From Leekyejoonella antrihumi (GTDB taxonomy: Bacteria; Actinomycetota; Actinomycetes; Actinomycetales; Dermatophilaceae), in assembly GCF_007845645.1 (NCBI RefSeq), contig NZ_VCQV01000015.1:40401-104400 (forward strand): a stretch of 64,000 nucleotides of DNA, written 5' to 3'. Position numbers and translations under genes: made by a program. This document shows, piece by piece, positions 1 through 7,738 of the stretch. Under the pieces are notes generated by a model. The model saw only the letters and a program-made list of their open reading frames with translations, had not been told where the DNA came from and ran no database searches. Numbering within the stretch: the first letter of the stretch is position 1; each line of letters starts with the position of its first letter.

Positions 1-2
1 AC

Positions 3-728
3 GGCACACCACACCGAGCCCTGGTGGGCTGGCTGGTGCTCGGGTCGGTCCCGATGGCCGTCACGGGATCCTGGATCGACCACTGGATCGGGCCCGGTCA
101 GGGCCACCTGCTCACGCTCGCGATCGGCGCCACGCTCCTGGTGACCGCGGCGACCTACACGATCCGGCTGTATGTCGAGGCGCGCCGCCGGCCGTCGGAC
201 CACGGCGGGGATCCGGCCGTTCGCCCGCTGCCGACGCTGGCCGTCGGCGCCGTCGGCGGGTTGCTCGTCGGCATCACCAGCGTCGGCTCCGGGTCGCTGA
301 TCATGGTGTGCCTGCTGCTGCTGTATCCCACGCTCGGTCCGCTGCGCCTCGTCGGCACCGACCTGCTGCAGGCCACCCCCTTGGTCGTCGCTGCTGCCAT
401 CGGACACCTGGTCACGACCGGCGTCAACTGGTGGGTGCTGGTCCCCCTGGTGATCGGCGGCTCCCCCGGCACGTTCCTCGGCGCTCGGCTGGCACCCCGC
501 ATACCGCGGGGCGTCACCAGGCGGGGGATCGTGGTGCTGCTGAGTCTCACCGGCCTGGCGACCCTGGGCGCCTCGCCGACCTGGATCGCCGCCGCCGCCG
601 GCGTGCTGATCGCCGTCGCCGCCGGGTCAGAGCTGGCGAGGTTGCGGCCGGCGCCGCACGCCCCACAGCCTGATCTCGACGAGGCGCAGGCCGTGCGGGG
701 GATACCCGGTAGGCGGTTCTGGGCGTAG
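3..728 (+). CDS. TauE/SafE-family permease, 5' partial
   Basis: The reading frame is open from the window edge, so the N-terminus lies outside; a GTG at 24 is internal. The visible 241 residues hold at least six hydrophobic segments and the family signature region LLVGITSVGSGSLIMV, followed by LVGTDLLQA. TauE/SafE proteins are inner-membrane exporters or permeases for sulfite, organosulfonates and related anions, with about 8 TM helices and 250-300 residues. The substrate cannot be told from sequence. The next gene starts 9 bases downstream on the same strand. Confidence 0.8.
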   Translation, partial: GTPHRALVGWLVLGSVPMAVTGSWIDHWIGPGQGHLLTLAIGATLLVTAATYTIRLYVEARRRPSDHGGDPAVRPLPTLAVGAVGGLLVGITSVGSGSLIMVCLLLLYPTLGPLRLVGTDLLQATPLVVAAAIGHLVTTGVNWWVLVPLVIGGSPGTFLGARLAPRIPRGVTRRGIVVLLSLTGLATLGASPTWIAAAAGVLIAVAAGSELARLRPAPHAPQPDLDEAQAVRGIPGRRFWA

Positions 729-737
729 CCTGCCAAG

Positions 738-2318
738 ATGGCTCGCGAGACCGTTGCGGGTGGTGTCCGGCTGGCCGAGTTGTTGGGTGTTATGTCCCTG
801 GGTGTCGATCTGGGGATGGGCCAGCCGATGGAACATGTGTTGCGGCAGTGCCTCATAGCGCTACGCCTCGCAGAGCGTGCCGGGCTCGAGGAGCCCGAGC
901 GGCTGGTCGTCTTCTACACCTCCCTGCTCGCCTGGGTCGGTTGTCACGTTGACGCCTACGAACAGGCCAAGTGGTTCGGCGACGACCGTGCGCTGAAGGC
1001 CGATTTCCGGCGGGTGGACTTCTCCGGTCCGACAGCCCAGAGGATGTTCATCGTGCGCCACCTCGGGACGGGGAAGTCGGCGTTTGAACGAGTTGGCGTG
1101 GGCGTCGACTTCGTCCGCGGGGGCGGAATCCAAGCCGCCCGGGACATGATCAGCAACCACTGGCGCGCCGCCGACGACCTGGCCGAGCGGTTGGGCCTGG
1201 ATGCTGCGGTGCGTCGCAGCGTCGGGCAGACCTTTGAACGCTGGGACGGTGCAGGGGTGCCCACGGGGGCCAAGGGCGCCGACGTCCTGACGACCTCGCA
1301 ACTGGTGAGCCTGGCCGATGTCGTGGAGGTATTTCATCGAGCCGGTGGTATCGACGCCGCCGTCGGGGTGGCCCGGCGGCGCAGCGGCACCCAGTTCGCG
1401 CCGCAGCTGGTGGACCTGTTCTGCCGGGAGGCCCGGCAACTGTTCGCCGACCTGGCGACGCCGACGAGTTGGGACGCGGTCCTCGCGGCGGAGCCCGGTT
1501 CTGGGATCCGGCTCTCCGACGCCGAGCTCGTGGCCGCTTTGGAGGCGGTCGCGGACTTCGTCGATCTCAAGTCCCCCTTCACTGTTGGCCACTCCCGCGC
1601 GGTCGCGGATCTCGCTGCGGCGGCGGCCCGTCATCATGGGCTCTCAGAAGCGGAGGCACACACTGTCCGACGGGCCGGCCTGGTCCATGACCTCGGGCGG
1701 CTCGGCGTCCCCAACACGATCTGGGACAAGCCGGGTGCGCTCACCGAGGTGGAGACCGAGCGGGTGCGGATGCACCCCTACCTGTCCGAACGGATGCTGG
1801 CCTTCTCCGGCGCGCTCGCACCGCTGGGGGCTATCGCGGTCCAGCATCATGAGCGGCTCGACGGGTCCGGCTATCCGCGCGGGCTGGCCGGAGACGCGCT
1901 GGACCCGGCGGGTCGGATCCTGGCCGCCGCCGACACCTATCGCGCGTGGCTGGAGCCGCGGCCGCACCGCCCCGCGGGAACCGTTGAGCAGGTTGCCACG
2001 AGACTGCGAGCCGAGGTCCGCGGCGGTCGGCTCGACGGTGGCGCCGTGGACGCGGTGCTGCGTGCTGCCGGTCACCGGGTCAGCGTGCGCACGCAGTGGC
2101 CGGCGGGACTCACGGCTCGCGAGGTGCAGGTGCTCCAGCTGGTGGCGCGTGGGCTCTCAAACCGGCAGATCGCCGACGAGCTGGTGATCTCCCGCAAGAC
2201 CGTGGGTAACCACGTCGAACACATCTACACCAAGATCGGCGTCTCCAACCGCGCGCTGGCCAGCCTTTTCGCGTCCAGGCACGCACTGATGAATGCCGTG
2301 ACGGCCGACTCGATCTGA
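738..2318 (+). CDS. HD-GYP-type phosphohydrolase with C-terminal LuxR-type HTH
   Basis: 526 residues. The second half holds an HD-GYP-like domain with the metal-binding HD in AGLVHDLGRLGVPN (about residue 316) and the GYP motif in HHERLDGSGYPRGL (about 368). Residues about 455-518 are a LuxR/GerE helix-turn-helix (LTAREVQVLQLVARGLSNRQ, then KTVGNHVEHIYTKIG). The first half contains a degenerate copy, with TFERWDGAGVP replacing the GYP loop. HD-GYP domains usually hydrolyse cyclic di-GMP; the direct fusion to a DNA-binding domain suggests a one-component regulator responding to a nucleotide or other ligand. Actinobacteria have related HD/LuxR proteins whose ligand is unknown. Target genes are not evident, although a palindrome lies just downstream at 2359. 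Confidence 0.85.
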   Translation: MARETVAGGVRLAELLGVMSLGVDLGMGQPMEHVLRQCLIALRLAERAGLEEPERLVVFYTSLLAWVGCHVDAYEQAKWFGDDRALKADFRRVDFSGPTAQRMFIVRHLGTGKSAFERVGVGVDFVRGGGIQAARDMISNHWRAADDLAERLGLDAAVRRSVGQTFERWDGAGVPTGAKGADVLTTSQLVSLADVVEVFHRAGGIDAAVGVARRRSGTQFAPQLVDLFCREARQLFADLATPTSWDAVLAAEPGSGIRLSDAELVAALEAVADFVDLKSPFTVGHSRAVADLAAAAARHHGLSEAEAHTVRRAGLVHDLGRLGVPNTIWDKPGALTEVETERVRMHPYLSERMLAFSGALAPLGAIAVQHHERLDGSGYPRGLAGDALDPAGRILAAADTYRAWLEPRPHRPAGTVEQVATRLRAEVRGGRLDGGAVDAVLRAAGHRVSVRTQWPAGLTAREVQVLQLVARGLSNRQIADELVISRKTVGNHVEHIYTKIGVSNRALASLFASRHALMNAVTADSI

Positions 2319-2358
2319 CGGGGTTTCACAATCGGCCGCCGGAGGATGGGCCGAAAAG

Positions 2359-2376
2359 ATGGGGTGGTCACCCCAT
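2359..2376. promoter_or_regulatory. Operator-like palindrome
   Basis: Perfect 8-bp inverted repeat ATGGGGTG-GT-CACCCCAT in the 137-bp gap between the HD-GYP/LuxR gene and the methyltransferase, about 80 bp before the methyltransferase start. The size and symmetry suit a dimeric regulator, possibly the adjacent LuxR-type protein. No binding is shown; this is inference from dyad symmetry and position. Confidence 0.4.
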
Positions 2377-2455
2377 GTCCCGCGGCAAGGCCCCGCCTAG
2401 CGTCGAGCACGTGGCCCGGCACCCGGACCCGCTTCACGAAAGGGGACGATTGGCG

Positions 2456-3535
2456 ATGACCGAGGTAAAACAGTCCACCGAGGTGGACTTCGACAAGTTG
2501 ATGGCGTTCGTGTTCCATTGTGTCGACGAAGTCGGCGCAACCCTGAATGCCGCTCTCGTCGTCATGGGAGACAAACTTGGCTACTACCGGGCCATGGCAG
2601 CCTCGGGGCCAACCACACCCAGCCGGCTCGCCGAGAGCACCGCCACCACCGAGGCGTACGCGCGCGAATGGCTCAACGCCCAAGCGGCCGGTGCCACCGT
2701 TGACTACGACCCGGCGACCGGGCAGTACACCCTCCCGCCCGAGCAGACAGTCGCCTTCACCGACGAATCCAGCCCGGCGTATCTGCCCGGTTTGTTCCAG
2801 ATCGCACTGGGCACGGTTGCGGACGCTTCGAAGATCGTCGAGCTGGCCCGCAGCGGGTCAGGGCTCGGCTGGGACGAGCACACCCACGACGTACACGAGG
2901 GCTGCGAGCGATTCTTCCGACCCAGCTACAACGCCCACCTGGTGGCCGAGTGGCTGCCCGCGCTTGACGATGTGGTCACCAAGCTTGAGGCCGGCGCCCG
3001 AGTGGCCGACATCGGCTGTGGTTATGGCGCCTCAAGCATCATCATGGCCCAGGCCTTCCCCAACTCGACGTTCGTCGGCTATGACTATCACGCGGACTCG
3101 ATCGACTCGGCCCGCTCGCGGGCCCAGGCTGCAGGCGTCAGCAACCGGGTGCGCTTCGACGTGGCATCTGCCACCTCGTTCGCCGGAACGGGCTTCGATC
3201 TGGTCACCACCTTCGACGCGTTGCACGACATGGGCGACCCCGTCGGTGCGGCGCGGCAGGTACGCCGCAGCCTCGCCGAGACCGGCACGTGGATGATCGT
3301 CGAGCCCATGGCCGGCGACCACGTCCAGGACAACCTCAATCCGGTCGGGCGTGCCTACTACGGATTCTCGACTCTGCTGTGCACCCCCGCCTCACTCTCG
3401 CAGGAGGTCGGGCTGGCGCTCGGAACCCAGGCCGGCCCGGCCCGGATCAAGGACATCGTGACCGAGGGCGGGTTCACTCGCTTCACCAAGGTGGCCCACA
3501 CACCCTTCCACCAGGTACTGGAAGTCAGGCCGTGA
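2456..3535 (+). CDS. Class I SAM-dependent methyltransferase with N-terminal winged helix
   Basis: 359 residues from the ATG at 2456, chosen because AGGGGA lies 9 bases upstream; an in-frame ATG at 2375 has no ribosome-binding site and sits inside a palindrome. The N-terminal third (about 15-110) resembles the winged-helix/dimerisation region of Rv2258c-like proteins. The Rossmann domain shows motif I VADIGCGYGASSI (about residue 183) and the acidic strand ending FVGYDYHADSI. Family members methylate small molecules or are annotated as methyltransferase/regulators; the substrate is unknown. It stands alone, downstream of the HD-GYP regulator. Confidence 0.85.
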   Translation: MTEVKQSTEVDFDKLMAFVFHCVDEVGATLNAALVVMGDKLGYYRAMAASGPTTPSRLAESTATTEAYAREWLNAQAAGATVDYDPATGQYTLPPEQTVAFTDESSPAYLPGLFQIALGTVADASKIVELARSGSGLGWDEHTHDVHEGCERFFRPSYNAHLVAEWLPALDDVVTKLEAGARVADIGCGYGASSIIMAQAFPNSTFVGYDYHADSIDSARSRAQAAGVSNRVRFDVASATSFAGTGFDLVTTFDALHDMGDPVGAARQVRRSLAETGTWMIVEPMAGDHVQDNLNPVGRAYYGFSTLLCTPASLSQEVGLALGTQAGPARIKDIVTEGGFTRFTKVAHTPFHQVLEVRP

Positions 3536-3667
3536 CCACCTGCCCGACCGTGGGCGTGGCTGAGCGGCGCATCTGGTGGTGTGTCGAGCTGAGCTGAGGG
3601 ACGTATCAGCGGGGTCCACGGCGCCTCCTTGCTGGTAATACCTCGTCCAAAGATCAAGGAGATTGCG

Positions 3668-4075
3668 ATGAGCGACATTACGAATCTGGAGTTGACGATC
3701 GTGACCGGTGGCGACGACCTGCGGGCAGACAGCTCTGCGACGGCCTACGTCATCGTTGTGGACGGCAATCGGACTCGGGAGTATTCGACCCAGTTGAAGT
3801 CTGAGACCGACTCGAGCTGGGGTAACGACAGCTCGCATGGTCCGATCGTCTGGAACATGGCCCCGGGCGTCACGAGCGACAACCTGTCCCGACTCGGGAT
3901 TCGGCTGCACGCCCACGAGGACGCCACTGAGACTCCTGACAACTGGGACATCACCAGCGTGCTGGTCACCTACCCCGGTGACGGTGGCGGGCAGGTGACC
4001 CTCGTGGACCTCTCGGGTGGGCCGCTGGTGCGTCTGACCGGAAGCGAACCGTTCTGGGAGACCGATGTCAACTGA
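3668..4075 (+). CDS. Hypothetical beta-rich protein
   Basis: 135 residues from the ATG at 3668, preceded by AAGGAG at 3657-3662. There is no signal peptide or TM segment. The pattern of short alternating strands (LELTIVTGGDDLR, VLVTYPGDGGGQVTLVDL) suggests a PLAT/LH2- or jelly-roll-like beta sandwich of the kind found as an accessory binding domain, but I cannot name the family. A strong RBS and normal codon use support a real gene. It is followed by about 200 bp without a gene before a convergent acetyltransferase. Confidence 0.65.
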   Translation: MSDITNLELTIVTGGDDLRADSSATAYVIVVDGNRTREYSTQLKSETDSSWGNDSSHGPIVWNMAPGVTSDNLSRLGIRLHAHEDATETPDNWDITSVLVTYPGDGGGQVTLVDLSGGPLVRLTGSEPFWETDVN

Positions 4076-4277
4076 GCCGAACACCACGAACTGCAGGTGA
4101 ACTACAGTCCGCCGCTGCGCGTGGAGTCGAGTCGTCCACACACCGTGTGGGCGTCCCGCTACGCCTGATCAGCAACTCTCTTCTGGAGGCCGGTCTCCTC
4201 CGCCTGTGGGACGGAATGCGCGAACCTGCCGATGGGCTGGCGTTGGCGCGGTTGGGAACCGCCGGCTGGTGCCGCGG

Positions 4278-4844
4278 TTAGCTGCGGAGCATCGTCCAGA
4301 GTGTCGGGCCGTTTTCTGGGAGCGAGATCTCCTGGATCACGGCGAACCCGAATCGCTGGTAGAGCGGCACGTTCCGTTGGTTGCTGCTCTCCAGGTAGGC
4401 CGGTCCGTCGATGCTCGCCAGGCGCTGCTCCAGCAGGGCCGACCCGGCGCCTGTTCCCGGCGTCGGAGCGCCGATCGCCGCGAGATACCAGAACTGCCCG
4501 GACGGCCTGGCTCGCGTGAAGGCGCGCTCAAGCTCAACGCCGCGGCGGTAACCCGACCCCATCGCGAAGAACAGCCTCGACAATCCCACGAGCCCTTGCC
4601 GCATCGACACGCTGTGGACGGGTGGATCCCACAAGGCGGCCCCCACCGGTTCGCCGTTGTCCGACGCGATGTCGGCGCAACCGGGAGCGGCATGCAGGTG
4701 AAGGGTAAGGGCTCGAAACATCTGAATGTCGCGGCGAGGCTTCGGCATCAGCCAGCGGACCACGGGATCGTCGGCGAACGCGGCGGCCAACACGACGCTG
4801 ATGGCCCGGCGGTCCTGGGCGGTGGCTTTGCGGACCTCCAGCAT
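4278..4844 (-). CDS. GNAT-family N-acetyltransferase
   Basis: 188 residues from the ATG at 4844 (MLEVRKATAQDRRA); an in-frame upstream start would add 16 atypical residues. The fold order is standard: N-terminal beta1/alpha1 (RKATAQDRRAISVVLAAAF), a central acetyl-CoA loop in degenerate form (GTGAGSALLEQRL, about residue 142), and the C-terminal NVPLYQRFGFAV (about 165). It resembles the GNATs of about 200 residues in actinobacteria that act on small amines or antibiotics. The substrate is unknown. It is convergent to the beta-rich hypothetical gene. Confidence 0.8.
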   Translation of the reverse strand: MLEVRKATAQDRRAISVVLAAAFADDPVVRWLMPKPRRDIQMFRALTLHLHAAPGCADIASDNGEPVGAALWDPPVHSVSMRQGLVGLSRLFFAMGSGYRRGVELERAFTRARPSGQFWYLAAIGAPTPGTGAGSALLEQRLASIDGPAYLESSNQRNVPLYQRFGFAVIQEISLPENGPTLWTMLRS

Positions 4845-4984
4845 GGCCAAGAGTCTATAGCTGCGGGATACAGGCCACGTAAGACAAAGCAAGCTCGAAC
4901 ACCCGCACGCGCCGACGAGCGGCGGTGCGCCCTGCCCATATGACGATCGGGTTACGGAACTGTGCGGAGGTCGGCGCTGAACAC

Positions 4985-5073
4985 GAGGGCATCGCCGCCA
5001 GGCCCTCGCCTTCGACGTCTTGGATCGTCAGACCGCAGTCCCCGATGAGCGTGCCGTCGGCGAGTTCGATGAA
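4985..5073 (-). pseudogene. Remnant of a RimJ-like GNAT acetyltransferase
   Basis: Read on the minus strand from 5073, one frame gives FIELADGTLIGDCGLTIQDV, the characteristic beta-strand region of RimJ/RimL-type acetyltransferases (usually written ...DGRLIGDCGLT...). A stop lies just upstream in this frame, there is no start codon, and the expected acetyl-CoA loop does not follow. It overlaps the 3' end of the small gene at 5028-5261 in another frame, so it is a deletion scar rather than a gene. The similarity is short, hence limited confidence. Confidence 0.45.
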
Positions 5074-5261
5074 CTATGCTCGCGGGCGTGATCGACAGCT
5101 TCCTTGATCGAACGCTCGGCGTCCGACCGCAAAAGGACCGCACGTCGAAGCTCCGCGAACGCAGCCGGATCTCGCTCGTCCGCGGCAGATGGCTCGTAGT
5201 TCTCGAATCGCTTGGCCAGTTCGTCGGCATGGTCGAGGATCTCTTGGACCGAACGCGGCAT
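5028..5261 (-). CDS. Small helical protein with replaced C-terminus, possible antitoxin remnant
   Basis: 77 residues beginning MPRSVQEILDHADELAKRF. Small actinobacterial proteins of about 90-100 residues with this N-terminus normally finish with a short helix-turn-helix-like segment; that is recalled knowledge of the family. Here the last 16 residues (SSNSPTARSSGTAV) are low-complexity and are read out of frame from the acetyltransferase remnant at 4985-5073. The gene therefore looks truncated by a deletion joining two loci. An in-frame ATG two codons upstream is equally possible as the start. Whether a toxin partner existed cannot be seen. Confidence 0.45.
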   Translation of the reverse strand: MPRSVQEILDHADELAKRFENYEPSAADERDPAAFAELRRAVLLRSDAERSIKEAVDHAREHSSSNSPTARSSGTAV

Positions 5262-5541
5262 GATCATCACCTCAGGAACTTCTCGCGCGCTCTCCGCAAT
5301 GATCGGATCGCCGGGCACCCTTACAAGCTACCTTGTGACCGTGGTCGAGCAACCCGACGCGGAGCACCTCGAACGTCACTCGGCGTCGAGCTCGTCAAGG
5401 TGGCCGAGGAGTCCTCGGTCGACTCGTGAATCTCCACGCGGTCGGCAGCGACGTGCTCGTCGACCTCACCCACCGCAAGGGGAACCCTCGGTTCGAGCGG
5501 TCGTCCGCACGCCGGTGGTCTCCCTTACGGTCTGCTACGTG

Positions 5542-5990
5542 GTGCGCAAAACGGTGAAGCTCCTACTTGTCGACTCCGAGCAGCGCCTACTTCTGGTGTG
5601 TGGGCGAGATCCGGAAACGGGCATGTGTCGCTGGTACCCGGTGGGTGGCGGCATCGAGTCCGACGTGTCCTCGGCGCGGGCCGCGAGTCGCGAGGCATGG
5701 GAGGAGACCGGTTTCGAAGGGCTGACCAACGGCACCACGTGTGGACGCGCGAGGCGACGTACACCTACGCCGGCCAGACCATTGACGTGCACGAAACCTG
5801 GCTGCACTACCTTGATCGACCACTTCGAGCCCGCCCCGACAAGGCTCACCGAGTACGAGAAGAAGAGCATTGTCGACTTTCGCTGGTGGGCCGCAGACGA
5901 GTTGCGAGCGACGCACGAGTCGGTCTTCCCGCCGACCTCGGCGACCACTCGGGGTCAGCTGCCCGATCCGGTGAAGTTGCCAGAAGGCTC
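5542..5990 (+). pseudogene. Frameshifted Nudix hydrolase
   Basis: From a GTG at 5542 the frame gives VRKTVKLLLVDSEQRLLLVC and a good start of a Nudix box (WYPVGGGIESDV, then AASREAWEETGFEGL). After GLTNG the homologous reading moves to the next frame (HVWTREATYTYAGQTIDVHE, about 5742-5810), returns to the first frame (IDHFEPAPTRLTEYEKKSIV) and shifts again near 5935. At least three indels are needed, so no intact enzyme is made unless the sequence contains errors. The original product would have been an NTP/nucleoside-diphosphate hydrolase of about 150 residues. No gene is visible at 5262-5541, which appears to be part of the same decayed patch. Confidence 0.65.
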
Positions 5991-6001
5991 TGCCTGCCGG
6001 C

Positions 6002-6406
6002 TCAGCCGGCGAGAAACGAGAAGCGCACGGTGCGAACCGGGTTGTCGACGTTCAGGTCGACGAGGCAGACGCTCTGCCAGGTGCCGAGCGCCATGCGCCC
6101 ATCGACGACGGGGATCGTTGCATGGGGGGCCAGCAACGCCGGCATCACGTGCGTGCGGCCATGGCCGGCACTCCCATGATGATGCTTCCAGCGGTTGTCG
6201 GCAGGCAGCAGGTCACCGAGCGCGGCCAGCAGGTCATCGTCGCTGCCCGCGCCGGTCTCGATGATCGCGATGCCGGCCGTGGCGTGCGGCACGAAGAGAT
6301 TCAGCAGGCCGTCCGCCCCGTCCGGGATCATCTCCTGACAGTCGGAGGTCAGGTCCAGCACAACCTCCCGGTCGCCGGTGCGAAAGTCACGAGTCTGTGT
6401 CTGCAT
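6002..6406 (-). CDS. YjbQ-family protein (UPF0047)
   Basis: 134 residues from the ATG at 6406 (MQTQTRDFRTGDREVVLDLT). It shows the family signatures LLNLFVPHATAGIAIIETG and the histidine-rich HHHGSAGHGRTHVMPAL, which build the metal/phosphate site, followed by GTWQSVCLVDLN. YjbQ proteins are small cytosolic homotrimers with weak thiamine-phosphate-synthase activity in Escherichia coli and an otherwise unclear role. Length matches the family (about 135-140). It lies 38 bases downstream of, and on the same strand as, the benE-like gene, so the two may be cotranscribed. Confidence 0.85.
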   Translation of the reverse strand: MQTQTRDFRTGDREVVLDLTSDCQEMIPDGADGLLNLFVPHATAGIAIIETGAGSDDDLLAALGDLLPADNRWKHHHGSAGHGRTHVMPALLAPHATIPVVDGRMALGTWQSVCLVDLNVDNPVRTVRFSFLAG

Positions 6407-6444
6407 ACGGCCCATGCTCGCACTTCGGCGCCCGAGCGTCGGCC

Positions 6445-7725
6445 TCACTCACGCGTCTCTCGGGGAGCGCGACGACGGTTCAGCACGATCTCGGCCGCGC
6501 CACCGAGCACCAGACCCCAGAAGGCCGAGCCGACTCCGAGAAGGGTGAGCCCGGATGCCGTGGCCAAGAAGGTGATCAGGGCCGGTTCACACCGCGTGGT
6601 GTCGGCCAGGCTGGCGCCCAGGGAGCCGATCAGCGCGCCGAGCAGAGCCAGGCCGGCCACCGTGGCAATCAGTCCGGGCGGCAGGTCCGTGAACACTGCG
6701 GTCAGCACCGAGGCGAACGTCCCCACCAGGATGTAGAACACGCCGCACGCGACTCCGGCGACGTAGCGGCGGCGCGGGTCGGGGTGCGCGGTCGGGCCGG
6801 AGCAGATCGCTGCGGTGATCGACGACAGGTTCAGCCCGTGTGACCCGAACGGGGCGAACACCAGCGAGGCGACCCCGGTCGCCGTGATGAGCCGACGGTC
6901 GTCGCAGTCGTAGCCGAACGACCGGGAGACGGCGACGCCAGCCGCGTTCTGCGCCGTCATGGTGACGATGAACAGTGGCAGCCCGATGCCGATCACCGCC
7001 GACAGCGAGAAGGCCGGAGTCGTCCAGTGCGGCTGCGCCAGGCCCACGGCCAGGCCCGCGGTGTGCAACCGGCCGGCCAGCACCGCGGCGAGCACCCCGC
7101 ACGCCAGGGCAAGGGGCACCGACCATCGGTCGCTGATCCGCTTGCCCACCAGGTAGCCGAGCACCGCGGCGCCCGGGACGACCAGGTGACCGCCGCTGCC
7201 GGAGACCGCGTCGATGCAGAACGGCAGCAGGATGCCGGCCAGCATCGCGGACACCAGTGGCGCCGGGATCGCCCGCATCAGCCGTCCGAACCATCCGCTG
7301 ATGCCGACGAACACCACCGCAAGAGCCGAGACGAGGTAGGCGCCGATCACCGTGGCATAGGAGAAGTGGTCGATGCTGGTGACCAGTAGCGCGGAGCCCG
7401 GCGTGGACCAGGCCGCGATGGCCGGAGTGCGGGTCCACAGGCTGAGCCCCAGGCACAGCACCCCGCTGCCGACACCGATCGCCCACAACCACGACGTGGT
7501 CTGGGCCGCGGTGAGATGACCCGCCGACGCGGCCTGCAGAATGATCACCGAAGGTCCGGCAAAGGCCACCACGACGGCGATGAGACCGGCCAGCCAGGCC
7601 GACACCGACATGTCGTGGAGCAGTGCGGTCAGCAGCCCGCGTCGATCCGCATCGCGCGGACCGGGATCGGCGGCGCCCGGTAGCGGTGCGCCCGTCTCGA
7701 CGATAGCGCTACTCTGATCTGTCAT
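6445..7725 (-). CDS. benE: BenE-family benzoate/H+ symporter-like transporter
   Basis: 426 residues from the ATG at 7725 (MTDQSSAIVETG). The frame continues upstream, but that extension would lie inside the divergent regulator. About 12 hydrophobic segments are present, with the conserved stretches FAGPSVIILQAA, WSTPGSALL and TATGVASLVFAPFGSHGLN typical of BenE. The family imports benzoate or related aromatic acids by proton symport. Its start codon overlaps that of the divergent MocR-type regulator, which is the likely controller. No benzoate catabolic genes are in the window, so the substrate is inferred from the family only. Confidence 0.85.
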   Translation of the reverse strand: MTDQSSAIVETGAPLPGAADPGPRDADRRGLLTALLHDMSVSAWLAGLIAVVVAFAGPSVIILQAASAGHLTAAQTTSWLWAIGVGSGVLCLGLSLWTRTPAIAAWSTPGSALLVTSIDHFSYATVIGAYLVSALAVVFVGISGWFGRLMRAIPAPLVSAMLAGILLPFCIDAVSGSGGHLVVPGAAVLGYLVGKRISDRWSVPLALACGVLAAVLAGRLHTAGLAVGLAQPHWTTPAFSLSAVIGIGLPLFIVTMTAQNAAGVAVSRSFGYDCDDRRLITATGVASLVFAPFGSHGLNLSSITAAICSGPTAHPDPRRRYVAGVACGVFYILVGTFASVLTAVFTDLPPGLIATVAGLALLGALIGSLGASLADTTRCEPALITFLATASGLTLLGVGSAFWGLVLGGAAEIVLNRRRAPRETRE

Positions 7726-7738
7726 GAGCAACGATAGC
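7701..7738. promoter_or_regulatory. Overlapping divergent promoters with direct repeats
   Basis: The benE-like start (7725, minus) and the MocR-type start (7724, plus) share the tetranucleotide CATG, so no 5' UTR is possible if both starts are right. A -10-like TACTCT (7710-7715) lies 8 bases before the plus ATG. On the minus strand TATCGT (7736-7731) lies 5 bases before the other ATG. The geometry suits leaderless transcripts in both directions. CGATAGC occurs as direct repeats at 7701-7707 and 7732-7738, 31 bp apart (about three helical turns), plausible half-sites for the MocR regulator. Confidence 0.45.

Noticed and set aside
4206..4943. Plus-strand frame over the GNAT gene
   Set aside because: Antisense to a GNAT with clear family motifs; the plus frame has none.
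5319..5541. Possible extra gene between the truncated small protein and the Nudix remnant
   Set aside because: Short open stretches exist in two plus frames, but none has a start with an RBS or any recognisable motif; treated as decayed sequence.
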